NCBI GenBank assembly: GCA_029263615.1
Contig: JAJUFT010000013.1
Span: 1-40,593, forward strand
DNA length: 40,593 bases
Direction: 5' to 3'
Source of the DNA: Alcaligenaceae bacterium
Lineage (GTDB): Bacteria > Pseudomonadota > Gammaproteobacteria > Burkholderiales > Burkholderiaceae_B
Positions within the stretch are counted from its first letter, which is position 1; every line of letters begins with the position of its first letter. Made by a program: the position numbers and the translations under genes. Below the pieces are notes generated by a model, which ran no database searches, was not told the DNA's origin, and saw only the letters and a list, made by a program, of their open reading frames with translations. Below, piece by piece: positions 1 to 8,046 of the stretch.

Positions 1-1
1 C

Positions 2-946
2 CTGCAGGTGGTCCGCGACCGTGGTGAAGTTCATTGCGGCGTGACCACCGGCTTCGCCGGCTTCTCCGCGCCCGACAGCAAGGGCGAGTGGCGGGGGCTG
101 GATGTGGACCTCTGCCGTGCCGTGGCGGCGGCGGTGCTGGGGGATGCCGGCAAGTTCAAGGCGGTATCGCTCAACGCCCAGCAGCGCTTCACCGCCCTGC
201 AGTCCGGCGAGATCGATCTGCTGGCGCGCAACACCACGGTGACACAGTCGCGTGACACTGCGTTGGGCGTCATCCACGCCGGCATCAACTTCTATGATGG
301 TCAGGGCTTTCTGGTATCCAAAGATCTCGGGGTGAAAAGCGCCAAGGAATTGAATGACGCTTCCGTCTGCATGCAGCAGGGCACCACCAACGAAAACACA
401 CTGGCCGACTGGGCACGCGCCAACGGGGTCAGCTACAAGCCGGTGGTATTCGACCAGTTCAACGAGGTGGTCGGCGCGTTCGCCGCAGGGCGCTGCGATG
501 TCTTCACCACCGATGCCTCCGGCCTGGCGTCCATCCGCATCTCTCGTCTGGAAAATCCCGACAACTACGTCGTGCTGCCCGAGATCATTTCCAAGGAGCC
601 ACTGGGGCCCTTCGTGCGTCAGGGCGATGATGCCTGGCTGAACGTGGTGAAGTGGACACTGCACGCCATGGTGGCCGCCGAAGAACTGGGCGTGACCTCG
701 GCCAATGTCGATGAAATGCGCAACAGCACCAACCCGGACATCCGCCGTCTGCTGGGCGTGACGGAAGGCGCCGGCAAGAACCTGGGGCTGGATGAATCCT
801 GGGCATACAACATCATCAAACAGGTCGGCAACTACGGCGAAAGCTTCGAGCGCAATGTGGGGCAGGACAGCCCGCTGAAGATCCAGCGTGGCCTGAACGC
901 CCTCTGGACGGATGGCGGCCTGATGTACGCCCTGCCCATCCGCTGA
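2..946 (+). CDS. Polar amino-acid ABC transporter substrate-binding protein (5' partial)
   Basis: Periplasmic solute-binding protein of the AapJ type, family 3 (SBP_bac_3), which captures amino acids for an ABC importer. The frame is open from the first full codon at base 2, so the signal peptide and first residues lie outside the window; the GTG at base 8 is an internal valine, not a start. Family features seen are the early CGVTTGFAGFSAPD and GLDVDLCRAVAAA blocks, ALQSGEIDLLARNTT, FYDGQGFLV, and AGRCDVFTTDASGLAS. The remaining 314 residues fit a usual length near 340. Its permease and ATPase genes are not downstream, so any partners lie to the left or elsewhere. A strong terminator follows. 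The exact amino-acid specificity cannot be read from sequence. Confidence 0.93.
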   Translation: MQVVRDRGEVHCGVTTGFAGFSAPDSKGEWRGLDVDLCRAVAAAVLGDAGKFKAVSLNAQQRFTALQSGEIDLLARNTTVTQSRDTALGVIHAGINFYDGQGFLVSKDLGVKSAKELNDASVCMQQGTTNENTLADWARANGVSYKPVVFDQFNEVVGAFAAGRCDVFTTDASGLASIRISRLENPDNYVVLPEIISKEPLGPFVRQGDDAWLNVVKWTLHAMVAAEELGVTSANVDEMRNSTNPDIRRLLGVTEGAGKNLGLDESWAYNIIKQVGNYGESFERNVGQDSPLKIQRGLNALWTDGGLMYALPIR

Positions 947-963
947 GGGCCGAAGGGCGCTGA

Positions 964-1003
964 AGGGGGGCCGCGCCGTCGGGATGCGGCCCCTTTCTCT
1001 TTT
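964..1003 (+). terminator. Rho-independent terminator after the binding-protein gene
   Basis: A perfect 8-bp GC stem, GGGGCCGC (967-974) with GCGGCCCC (986-993), closes an 11-nt loop and is followed by the T-rich run TTTCTCTTTT (994-1003). It lies 20 nt past the stop codon at 946. The stop codon of the convergent membrane PH-like gene starts directly after it, so it separates the two transcription units. Confidence 0.85.
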
Positions 1004-1480
1004 CTAGCGGCGCCGGTAAACCAGCGAAATTTTGGCGAAGGCGATCTCCAGTTCGCGGCTGCCCGCCTGAATGGTCACCGGGCGGCCGCGCGGCGTGAAG
1101 CAAATGAGCCGCTTGGACGCGATCAGGGGCACGAACTTCACGAAGGAGATGTCCTCCCAGGCAATTTCCTTCTTTCCCAGCCACGATTGCTCGATGCCGC
1201 GTTCGGTGATGCGAGTGACCGAGGTGTGCATGGTCCGGGCCAGCACGGCCAGCCCGAGAACGCAGGCGAGCACGCTGATCTTGATGGCCATTCCCACCGA
1301 TTCGCCTGCGGGGCTGGCGGCCGTCTGCATCAGGCGGAAGACCACCAGGGCCAGTACCAACCAGGCCAGCCATTTGACCCGGGTGGGCCAGGCCGGCCCT
1401 TCCAGCGGCAGTGGGCCGATTTCCTGAAGCAGCTGCTGATGTTCCTCAGGGCCGGGGCGCTGCATGCCGGATGCCGTCAT
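1004..1480 (-). CDS. Small membrane protein with predicted PH-like domain
   Basis: A 158-residue protein of unknown role. After a polar N-terminus (about 1-28) come two hydrophobic segments, around residues 33-52 (WLAWLVLALVVFRLM) and 59-80 (IKISVLACVLGLAVLA). These are followed by a beta-rich cytoplasmic part with the pattern ITERGIEQSWLGKKEIAWEDI and a C-terminus ISLVYRRR. Two membrane helices plus a small beta domain resemble bacterial PH-like (bPH, YdbS/YdbT-like) proteins; this is a fold-level guess. I chose the ATG at 1480 because it overlaps the stop of the HMG-CoA lyase gene as ATGA (1477-1480), typical of translational coupling. A longer frame back to 1570 exists but would overlap the lyase by 94 nt. 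No catalytic motif is visible. Confidence 0.6.
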   Translation of the reverse strand: MTASGMQRPGPEEHQQLLQEIGPLPLEGPAWPTRVKWLAWLVLALVVFRLMQTAASPAGESVGMAIKISVLACVLGLAVLARTMHTSVTRITERGIEQSWLGKKEIAWEDISFVKFVPLIASKRLICFTPRGRPVTIQAGSRELEIAFAKISLVYRRR

Positions 1481-2403
1481 GAAGGCAGCCCGGTGCAGGC
1501 GGCCTTGCGGGTGGCCAGGGCATTGCCGGCGCGGCTGGCGGACTTCCGATTCAGGTGACCGGAGATCCACTGGCCGATGTCGACCACGGCATCCAGGTCG
1601 ATGCCGGTCTCGATGCCCATGCCATGCAGCATGTACAGGACGTCTTCAGTGGCAACGTTGCCGGTGGCGCCCTTGGCATAGGGACAGCCGCCCAGACCGG
1701 CCACGGAGGTATGGAAGATGGAAATGCCGGCCTGCAGGGAAGCCAGGATGTTGGCCAGCGACTGGCCGTAGGTGTCGTGGAAGTGGCCGGAGACCCGTGC
1801 CGGGTCGACGACTTCCGTCACCGCCTTCATCACGCGTTCCACGCGCAGCGGCGTGCCCACGCCGATGGTGTCGGCCACGTCGATCTCGTCACAGCCCAGT
1901 GCCAGGTAGCGGCGGGCCACGTCCACCACGGCAGCGGGATCGACCTCGCCCTGGTAGGGGCACCCCAGCGCACAGCTGATGCTGCCGCGCAAGCGCAGGC
2001 CGGCCGCCTTCACCGCCTCGGCCACGGGCTCGAAGCGCGCAATGGATTCCGCAATGCTGCAGTTGATGTTGGCCTGCGAGAACGCTTCACTGGCTGCACC
2101 GAAAATCACGATTTCATCGGCGCCGGCGGCCAGCGCGCCGTCAAAGCCCCGCATATTGGGAGCCAGAACCGAATAAATGGTGCCCGGCCGGCGTTCGATC
2201 GCTGCCATCACCTCGGCGGCATCCGCCATTTGAGGCACCCACTTGGGCGAGACGAACGACGTCGTCTCGACATTGGCGACCCCCGCCTGCGCGAGGCGGT
2301 TGATCAGTTCCACTTTGGTGGCCGTATCGATGAACTGCTTCTCGTTCTGCAAGCCGTCCCGGGGCGACACTTCCACAATCTTGACTTTGCTGGGTAAGGC
2401 CAT
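1477..2403 (-). CDS. mvaB: Hydroxymethylglutaryl-CoA lyase
   Basis: Cleaves 3-hydroxy-3-methylglutaryl-CoA into acetyl-CoA and acetoacetate, the last step of leucine degradation. It is a DRE-TIM metallolyase of 308 residues, the normal length. Visible hallmarks are the N-terminal SPRDGLQNE (Arg15-Asp16 for catalysis and metal binding), the metal-binding His pair in GHFHDTYG (about 207 and 209), and the signature SVAGLGGCPYAKGATGN with the active-site Cys near 240. The ATG at 2403 is preceded on the coding strand by AGGAGA at a good distance. The downstream PH-like membrane gene is coupled to it by an ATGA overlap. No other leucine-degradation genes (liu or ivd type) lie nearby, so here it stands alone. 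Confidence 0.95.
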   Translation of the reverse strand: MALPSKVKIVEVSPRDGLQNEKQFIDTATKVELINRLAQAGVANVETTSFVSPKWVPQMADAAEVMAAIERRPGTIYSVLAPNMRGFDGALAAGADEIVIFGAASEAFSQANINCSIAESIARFEPVAEAVKAAGLRLRGSISCALGCPYQGEVDPAAVVDVARRYLALGCDEIDVADTIGVGTPLRVERVMKAVTEVVDPARVSGHFHDTYGQSLANILASLQAGISIFHTSVAGLGGCPYAKGATGNVATEDVLYMLHGMGIETGIDLDAVVDIGQWISGHLNRKSASRAGNALATRKAACTGLPS

Positions 2404-2518
2404 GGTGTCTCCTGTTCAGATCAACCAGTGATCATAGCGTGAGCCGGTCGCGCCCGTGCAGATTTCACACGTCCCCGGCAGCCGGCCGCGGACCCGTCAT
2501 GGAATGGCGACGGACCTG

Positions 2519-3760
2519 TCACAGCAGTTCGGTCTGGCGGCGCTGGAAGCGACCGTCTTCCAGCCGGTGAATGATGTCGTTCAATTCGAGCTCGCTGAGC
2601 AGGGCCGCCACCTTGGGGAAGCCCAGGCCCGTGCGACGGCACAGCGTGTCCATGTCCGCCGGGTCGTAGCCCAGCGCCTGCAGCACGCGGTTCACCGTGG
2701 GGTCTTTCAGCAGGCTGCGGGTGGGGCGCACAGCAGGCGCCGCGTTGCCGCTTGCGTCGGTCGGCCGCAGGGGTGGCCGTCGCGCGGAGAGCAGGCTGCC
2801 GTCGTATTCGCGCGGCAGGGGGGGCGCCCCGTGGGCGCCAGCCTGCGATGTGGGTGCAGGCCCTGTGCGCAGCATTTCCTCTTCGATGTCGCTGCCCTGT
2901 TCCACGAGTTTCGCCCCCTGCCGGATGAGGGCATGGCAGCCACGGGACAGCGGTGCGTGGATGGAGCCGGGAATGGCAAAGACTTCGCGGCCGCATTCCA
3001 GCGCAAGACGGGCGGTGACCAGGGAGCCGCTCTGCACGGCGGCTTCCACCACGAGCACCCCGCGGGCCAGTGCAGCCACGATGCGGTTGCGTTCCGGGAA
3101 GCGGAAGGGCTGGGCCGGTGTGCCGGGCGCATACTCGCTGACCAGGGCCCCCGTGGCCGCGATCTGTTCCATCAGCGGGGCATGCTGGCGCGGGTAGGCG
3201 ATGTCCAGGCCGCAGGCGAGCACCGCGACGGTGCCACCGGGCCCGCCGGCACTCAGCGACCCTTCGTGGGCCGCGGCATCGATGCCCCGGGCCAGCCCGC
3301 TGACCACCGTCCAGCCCCGTTGCGCGAGGTGGCGCGCAAAGGCGCGGGCGTTGTCCTTGCCGCCTTCCGTGGCGTTGCGGGCGCCCACGATGGCCACCGA
3401 GGGTTGATGCAACAGCTGGCGGTTGCCGCGCACGTACAGCAGGAGTGGAGGGTCGCTGCTGTCGAGCAATTGGGACGGGTAGTGGGCATCGGCCAGCGTG
3501 ATGAGGGAATGGCCTGGCTGCGCCAGCATGCGCACGGCCGCGTCCATGGCCTGTTTCACGTCCGCCGGCGCGGGCGAAAGCAGCGCAGCGGCGACGTCGC
3601 GAGGCAGGTGGCGGGCGAGGGCCGCGGCGGAGGCCGTGAAGATGTGCTGCGGGAGGCCGAATTCCGCCAGCAGCTGGCGCGCGGTGGCACGGCTCACGCC
3701 CGGCTGCAGGCTCAGCCGCAGCCACGCGAGGGTTTCTTCCTGGGTACGATCTTCCATCAT
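2519..3760 (-). CDS. dprA: DNA-processing protein DprA (Smf)
   Basis: Binds incoming single-stranded DNA during natural transformation and loads RecA. The 413-residue protein has an N-terminal helical region (about 1-75), a Rossmann-like core with SVAIVGARNAT, the motif VSGLARGIDAAAH and FPERNRIVAAL, and a C-terminal winged-helix domain (last about 65 residues) ending FQRRQTELL. I chose the start ATG at 3760, where two ATG codons are adjacent (3760 and 3757); the frame runs further upstream to 3829, but those residues are unlike the family and would reach into the divergent def promoter region. It is divergent from def, an arrangement common in proteobacteria (dprA near def-fmt). The linker before the winged helix is rich in Pro, Arg and Ala. 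Presence of dprA does not by itself show that the strain is competent. Confidence 0.92.
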   Translation of the reverse strand: MMEDRTQEETLAWLRLSLQPGVSRATARQLLAEFGLPQHIFTASAAALARHLPRDVAAALLSPAPADVKQAMDAAVRMLAQPGHSLITLADAHYPSQLLDSSDPPLLLYVRGNRQLLHQPSVAIVGARNATEGGKDNARAFARHLAQRGWTVVSGLARGIDAAAHEGSLSAGGPGGTVAVLACGLDIAYPRQHAPLMEQIAATGALVSEYAPGTPAQPFRFPERNRIVAALARGVLVVEAAVQSGSLVTARLALECGREVFAIPGSIHAPLSRGCHALIRQGAKLVEQGSDIEEEMLRTGPAPTSQAGAHGAPPLPREYDGSLLSARRPPLRPTDASGNAAPAVRPTRSLLKDPTVNRVLQALGYDPADMDTLCRRTGLGFPKVAALLSELELNDIIHRLEDGRFQRRQTELL

Positions 3761-3839
3761 TGGTGTAGTGTGCCACGACCGCGTGCCGCTGCGCTGCACA
3801 GTCGGGCCGCAATGTCCACCCCAAGGCAAATATGGGTTT

Positions 3840-3845
3840 TATAAT
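3840..3845 (+). promoter_or_regulatory. -10 element for def-fmt
   Basis: A perfect TATAAT (3840-3845) lies 29 nt before the def ATG, in the 114-bp divergent gap between dprA and def. The implied transcript start is near 3852, and AGGAAG (3864-3869) is a plausible ribosome-binding site. No good -35 hexamer is visible at 16-18 nt upstream. Confidence 0.55.
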
Positions 3846-3874
3846 AGGAACTTAACTGAATTCAGGAAGCTTCA

Positions 3875-4387
3875 ATGGCTTTACTACCCATTCTTCGATA
3901 TCCGGACCCGCGCCTTTTCAAGGTGGCCGAGCCCGTCCGCGAGGTCGATGACCGCATTCGCCAGCTGGTGCGCGACATGGCGGAAACCATGTATGCGGCG
4001 CCGGGCGTCGGGCTGGCCGCCACGCAGGTCGATGTCCACGAGCGGGTCATCGTTATCGACGTGTCCGAAGAGGGCAACGATCTGCGCGTCCTCATCAATC
4101 CCGAGATCCTCTCCCGAAGCGACGAGCTTCAGGTGTACGAGGAAGGCTGCCTGTCCGTTCCCGGCATCTACGACAAGGTCGAGCGGGCGGCGCAGATTCG
4201 CGTGCGCGCCCTCAACGAGAAGGGTGAACCCTACGAATTCGACGCCGACGGCCTGCTGGCGGTCTGCGTGCAGCACGAAATGGATCACCTCATGGGCAAG
4301 GTTTTCGTCGAATATCTGTCGCCGCTCAAGCAGAATCGCATTCGCACCAAGCTGCGCAAGCAGGAACGCGAACTCGTGCGCGCCTGA
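3875..4387 (+). CDS. def: Peptide deformylase
   Basis: Removes the formyl group from the N-terminal methionine of nascent proteins, acting at the ribosome exit. The 170-residue enzyme has all three family motifs: GVGLAATQ (about 44-51), EGCLSVPG (Cys92 as metal ligand) and QHEMDHLMG (His134 and His138 as metal ligands, Glu135 as catalytic base). Length and motifs fit the type I iron/zinc enzyme. Its stop overlaps the fmt start by one base (TGATG at 4385-4389), so deformylase and the formyltransferase that makes its substrate are co-translated, the usual pairing. A TATAAT box sits just upstream. Confidence 0.98.
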   Translation: MALLPILRYPDPRLFKVAEPVREVDDRIRQLVRDMAETMYAAPGVGLAATQVDVHERVIVIDVSEEGNDLRVLINPEILSRSDELQVYEEGCLSVPGIYDKVERAAQIRVRALNEKGEPYEFDADGLLAVCVQHEMDHLMGKVFVEYLSPLKQNRIRTKLRKQERELVRA

Positions 4388-5334
4388 TGTCCATGCGCAT
4401 CGTCTTTGCAGGCACCCCGGAATTCGCCCGCACCGCCCTGGAAGCGATCCTCGCGGCCGGTCATGACGTTCCCCTGGTGCTCACCCAGCCCGATCGGCCC
4501 TCCGGCCGGGGCATGAAGCTGCGCCCCAGCCCGGTCAAGGCGCTTGCCCTGAAGCACGGCATCCCCGTGGCACAGCCCCGCAGCCTGCGACTGGATGGCA
4601 AGTATCCGGAAGACGCCCGTGTCGCCCGACAGGCGCTGCTTGATGCCGCCCCCGATCTCATGGTCGTGGCCGCCTATGGCCTGATCCTCCCCCAATGGGT
4701 GCTCGATCTGCCCGTTCATGGCTGCTTCAACATCCATGCCAGCCTGCTGCCGCGCTGGCGGGGGGCCGCACCCATCCAGCGGGCCATTGAAGCGGGTGAT
4801 GCCCAGACCGGCATCACCATCATGCAGATGGACGCGGGGCTCGACACCGGCGACATGCTGCTGGAACGGGCCGTGCCCATTACCGACTCCCATACCGCCG
4901 CACGCCTGCACGATGAGCTGGCCGCGCTGGGGGGCGAGGCCATCGTCGAGGCGGTTTCCCTGCTTGAACAGGGGCGCCTGCAGCCGCGGCCCCAACCCGA
5001 GGAAGGCGTGACGTACGCGGCCAAGCTGGACAAGGCCGAGGCCGCACTGGACTTCAAACGGCCCGCCACGGAACTGGCCCGCCGGGTGCGCGCCTTCGAT
5101 CCCGTTCCCGGCGCGACGCTGCGGCTGCCGGGGCTGGAGGAACCCGTGAAGGTGTGGGAAGCGGTCGCCCTGCCGGGCATGTCGGATGCCACGCCGGGCA
5201 CCCTCGTGTCGGCCAGTGCCGAGGGGCTCGATTTCTCGACCGGCGAAGGCCTGCTGCGCGTGCTCACGCTGCAGAAGGCGGGGGGCAAGCGCCAGCCTGT
5301 CAGTGCGTTCGTGCAGGGCTGGAGTCCCGAATGA
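4387..5334 (+). CDS. fmt: Methionyl-tRNA formyltransferase
   Basis: Transfers a formyl group from 10-formyltetrahydrofolate to Met-tRNAi for translation initiation. The 315-residue protein starts [11 protein letters not shown] (Rossmann-like formyltransferase domain). It carries the catalytic block [20 protein letters not shown] and the motif [11 protein letters not shown], and ends with a C-terminal OB-type domain (from about 205: [13 protein letters not shown]). Length and domain order are normal. The start ATG at 4387 shares its A with the def stop codon; a second ATG two codons in (4393) is an alternative start. A 140-nt gap follows before the next plus-strand gene, with no clear terminator. 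Confidence 0.98.
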   Translation: MSMRIVFAGTPEFARTALEAILAAGHDVPLVLTQPDRPSGRGMKLRPSPVKALALKHGIPVAQPRSLRLDGKYPEDARVARQALLDAAPDLMVVAAYGLILPQWVLDLPVHGCFNIHASLLPRWRGAAPIQRAIEAGDAQTGITIMQMDAGLDTGDMLLERAVPITDSHTAARLHDELAALGGEAIVEAVSLLEQGRLQPRPQPEEGVTYAAKLDKAEAALDFKRPATELARRVRAFDPVPGATLRLPGLEEPVKVWEAVALPGMSDATPGTLVSASAEGLDFSTGEGLLRVLTLQKAGGKRQPVSAFVQGWSPE

Positions 5335-5474
5335 GGGTGGGTGCCACCAGCGGTCGGGCAAGCCGGCCGTGAACGGCGCCTCTGTGCTACGATCAATCGC
5401 CGCCCGCGCGGCAAGCCCATCCGGCCGACCCCGCGGCCGATCATCAAAAACATCCTGAGGACTGCGGAAGCGAT

Positions 5475-6023
5475 ATGACCCGTTATCGGCTGGGAGACAA
5501 GACCCCCTCCATTGACGACAGCGCCTATGTGGCGGTGGAGGCCACGGTGATCGGCGACGTGCACCTGGCCGCCAACACCAGCGTGTGGGCCGGCGCCGTG
5601 CTGCGCGGTGACAACGAGCCCATCGTGGTGGGCGAGGGCAGCAATGTCCAGGAAGGGGCCGTGCTCCACACCGACCCCGGCTGCCCGCTGACGCTCGGCA
5701 CTCGGGTGACCGTTGGCCATCAGGCCATGCTGCACGGCTGCACCGTCGGCGACGGTTCCCTCATCGGGATCCAGGCGGTGGTGCTGAACCGGGCGGTGAT
5801 CGGCAAGGAATGCCTTGTCGGGGCCGGTGCCGTGGTCACCGAAGGCAAGGTTTTCCCCGATCGCTCGCTGATTCTGGGTGCTCCCGCCAAGGTGGTGCGC
5901 ACGCTCACCGACGACGATGTGGCCAATCTCCAGCGCAATGCGCAAACCTATGTCGACCGGCGCGCCCTGTTCAAGTCGGAGCTGGTCGCCCTGCCGGAGC
6001 CGGAACCGCCGAAGCATGCCTGA
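5475..6023 (+). CDS. Gamma-carbonic-anhydrase-like hexapeptide protein
   Basis: A left-handed beta-helix protein of the gamma carbonic anhydrase family (YrdA/PaaY-like), 182 residues. Hexapeptide repeats run from about residue 15 to 145 (for example VIGDVH, VGEGSN, VGDGSL, VGAGAVV). The three metal-ligand histidines expected for the family are visible near residues 65 (GAVLHTDPG), 82 (VTVGHQ) and 87 (MLHGC), with the R44/D46-type pair in LRGDNEPI. Many family members show little or no carbonic anhydrase activity, so the substrate is uncertain; thioester hydrolysis is an alternative known for PaaY. Its last 8 nt overlap the start of the downstream permease. The preceding gap (5335-5474) contains TACGAT at 5388-5393 as a weak possible -10 element. 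Confidence 0.88.
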   Translation: MTRYRLGDKTPSIDDSAYVAVEATVIGDVHLAANTSVWAGAVLRGDNEPIVVGEGSNVQEGAVLHTDPGCPLTLGTRVTVGHQAMLHGCTVGDGSLIGIQAVVLNRAVIGKECLVGAGAVVTEGKVFPDRSLILGAPAKVVRTLTDDDVANLQRNAQTYVDRRALFKSELVALPEPEPPKHA

Positions 6024-6951
6024 CCCCGCTCCGGCGCGCGGGCTCCGCCCACACCCCGTCACGCCCGGCATTCGACCCATTGCGGGCATCATCACCCTGA
6101 TCTTTTCCACCTGGGCCTTGTCCGGCCTGGACGCCGCTGGGAAATGGGTCATGGGCGCCGGCGTCACTCTATGGGTGCTCTGCTGGGTGAGGTACGGCGT
6201 ACACCTGCTGCTGGTGCTGTCACTCGTACTGCCCGTGCGGGGCACGCGCGTGTTGCGTAGCGTCCGGCCCGGGGCGCAGCTGCTGCGCGGGGGCGTCATG
6301 CTGCTGGCCACCCTGTTTTTCTTCAAGACGCTGAGCTATCTGCCGCAGGCCGAGGCCACGGCCATCAACTTTCTTGCGCCGCTCATCGTGCTTTCCCTCG
6401 CCCCCTGGTTGCTCAAGGAACCGCCGCGCATTTCGCGGTGGGTGGCGGCCGGCGTCGGCTTTCTGGGCGTGCTGATCATCATCCGGCCCAGCGCCGGCCT
6501 GGATCCCACCGGCGTGCTGTGGGGCCTGCTGACGGCGGGCACCTTCGCCTGTCAGTTCATGGCCACCCGCCGCGTGGCGGTCGACGATCCGTTCACGACC
6601 CTGGTGTGGAGCGGCGCCGTGGGCACGATCGTGCTGAGCCTGACCATGCCGGTGCTGCTGCCCCAGGCGCTGCCGGCGCTGCGCGCACTGGAACCTCTGC
6701 ATTGGGGGGTGCTGTTCTCTACCGGCGTGCTGGGGGCGCTGGGTCATTTGCTGCAGATTCAGGCCTACCGCTTTGCGCCGGCCTCCCTGCTGGCGCCCTT
6801 CGTCTATGTGCAGATTGTTGCCGCCGGGACACTGGGCTGGCTGATCTGGGGCCAGTTTCCCGATGTGCTCAGCTGGCTGGGCATTGCCATCATCTGCGGC
6901 AGCGGGGCGACGCTGGCACTTTGGGAATGGAAGCGGAAGGCGTCCGCGTGA
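6016..6951 (+). CDS. DMT-superfamily (EamA) permease
   Basis: A predicted inner-membrane transporter or exporter of the drug/metabolite transporter superfamily, 311 residues with about ten hydrophobic segments arranged as two EamA repeats. The first repeat contains TLFFFKTLSYLPQAEATAIN and FLAPLIVLSLAPWLLKE; the second contains GALGHLLQIQAYRFAPASL. The start ATG at 6016 overlaps the 3' end of the beta-helix gene by 8 nt; the frame is open further upstream but only antiparallel to good coding sequence. The substrate cannot be inferred; family members export amino acids, nucleosides or other metabolites. It probably shares a transcript with the upstream gene. Confidence 0.87.
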   Translation: MPDPAPARGLRPHPVTPGIRPIAGIITLIFSTWALSGLDAAGKWVMGAGVTLWVLCWVRYGVHLLLVLSLVLPVRGTRVLRSVRPGAQLLRGGVMLLATLFFFKTLSYLPQAEATAINFLAPLIVLSLAPWLLKEPPRISRWVAAGVGFLGVLIIIRPSAGLDPTGVLWGLLTAGTFACQFMATRRVAVDDPFTTLVWSGAVGTIVLSLTMPVLLPQALPALRALEPLHWGVLFSTGVLGALGHLLQIQAYRFAPASLLAPFVYVQIVAAGTLGWLIWGQFPDVLSWLGIAIICGSGATLALWEWKRKASA

Positions 6952-6983
6952 GTGGGCGCATGCTCCGGCGGGGCCCCAATGCG

Positions 6984-7014
6984 TTGAGTGGGGCGAGCCC
7001 TTTCTCTTTATAAT
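6984..7014 (+). promoter_or_regulatory. waaC: Candidate waaC promoter giving a near-leaderless mRNA
   Basis: A perfect TATAAT (7009-7014) ends only 6 nt before the waaC ATG at 7021. TTGAGT (6984-6989) is a candidate -35 element with a 19-nt spacer. Transcription from this promoter would begin at or within a base or two of the ATG, and no Shine-Dalgarno sequence lies in the CCGCC-type stretch between them. Transcripts from upstream would supply a conventional leader instead. Confidence 0.5.
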
Positions 7015-7020
7015 TCCGCC

Positions 7021-8046
7021 ATGACGAAGAAAATCCTGATCGTCCGCACCTCGTCTCTCGGAGACCTGGTGCACATGCTGCCTGCCATCAGCGACATCGC
7101 GCGTCACGTGCCGGGAGCCTGCATTGACTGGGTCGTCGAAGAGAACTTCGCAGAAGTCCCTTCCTGGCATCCTGCCGTCAACGAGGTCATTCCCGTCGCG
7201 CACCGCCGCTGGCGCAAGAGCTGGTGGTCACCGCAGACGCGCGAGGAACGGGCGCGCCTGCGGCGCAACCTTGGGGGGCGCCGCTATGATGTCGTCCTCG
7301 ACATGCAGGGGCTGATGAAATCCATCTGGCTGGTGCGTCAGACGCACGGCGAGCGGCACGGCCTGGATCGGCGTTCCGCCCGCGAACCCCTTGCCTCGCT
7401 TTTCTATGACGTGCGCCACTCGGTCGAGTTCTGGCAGCCGGCGGTGATCCGGCAGCGCAAGCTGGCCGCGTCCGTGTTCGGTTACGAATTTGAAGGCGAA
7501 CCGGATTTCGGTCTGGGGCGCTTCACTGAAGGGGGGGAAATCCAGCCCTACGCCGTGGTCATGCCTTCGGCCAGCCGGGACGACAAGCTCTGGCCTGCCG
7601 AGCACTGGCAGCGCGTGTTCGACCGTCTTGCCCGACATGGGCTGGGCCTGCGCCTGCTGGCCGGCAATGATCGCGAAACCGAACGGGCGCGCCAACTGGT
7701 GGAGGGTCGCCCCGAGGCAGAGGTGCTGTCGCGCCTGTCGCTGACCGACGTGGCCCGCGTGCTGGCTTCGGCGCGGCTCATGGTCGGCCTGGACAGTGGT
7801 CTCACCCACCTTTCTGCCGGTCTCGGCCGTCCCACGATAGGCATATACAAAGCATCTACGCCGGTCCGCACACCGCTGCAGGGCTCGTCCTATACGGCCA
7901 GCCTGGGTGAGCGGGGGTCGGAACCGTCTGCGGAAACCGTGCTGAGCGCCGTCGAGCAGGCGCTGGCACATGACGCGGATCGAACACGTTCTCTGAAAGG
8001 CTTGGACGGCCCGGATATCCTGGCCGGGCAACAAGGTCTGTCTTGA
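7021..8046 (+). CDS. waaC: Lipopolysaccharide heptosyltransferase I
   Basis: Adds the first L-glycero-D-manno-heptose to Kdo in the LPS inner core, using ADP-heptose, at the cytoplasmic face of the inner membrane. This is a GT-B fold glycosyltransferase of family 9, 341 residues. Seen are the N-terminal ILIVRTSSLGDLVHMLPA, the block RHGLDRRSAREPLASLFYD typical of WaaC, and the C-terminal nucleotide-sugar part with LMVGLDSGLTHLSAGLGRPTIG. I placed the start at the ATG at 7021, where conserved sequence begins. Its stop (8044-8046) overlaps the TTG start of waaA, so the two inner-core enzymes are coupled. Confidence 0.94.
   Translation: MTKKILIVRTSSLGDLVHMLPAISDIARHVPGACIDWVVEENFAEVPSWHPAVNEVIPVAHRRWRKSWWSPQTREERARLRRNLGGRRYDVVLDMQGLMKSIWLVRQTHGERHGLDRRSAREPLASLFYDVRHSVEFWQPAVIRQRKLAASVFGYEFEGEPDFGLGRFTEGGEIQPYAVVMPSASRDDKLWPAEHWQRVFDRLARHGLGLRLLAGNDRETERARQLVEGRPEAEVLSRLSLTDVARVLASARLMVGLDSGLTHLSAGLGRPTIGIYKASTPVRTPLQGSSYTASLGERGSEPSAETVLSAVEQALAHDADRTRSLKGLDGPDILAGQQGLS

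Noticed and set aside
8..946. GTG at base 8 as a true start of the first gene
   Set aside because: The frame is open to the window edge and the protein lacks its signal peptide, so the gene is simply truncated.
2421..3824. 467-residue minus-strand frame in another phase of dprA
   Set aside because: dprA in the neighbouring frame has all family motifs; this frame is Arg/Ala/Pro-rich noise.
4716..6326. 536-residue minus-strand open frame across fmt, the beta-helix gene and the permease
   Set aside because: It spans three well-supported plus-strand genes and shows Ser/Arg/Pro-rich composition without motifs; a high-GC shadow.
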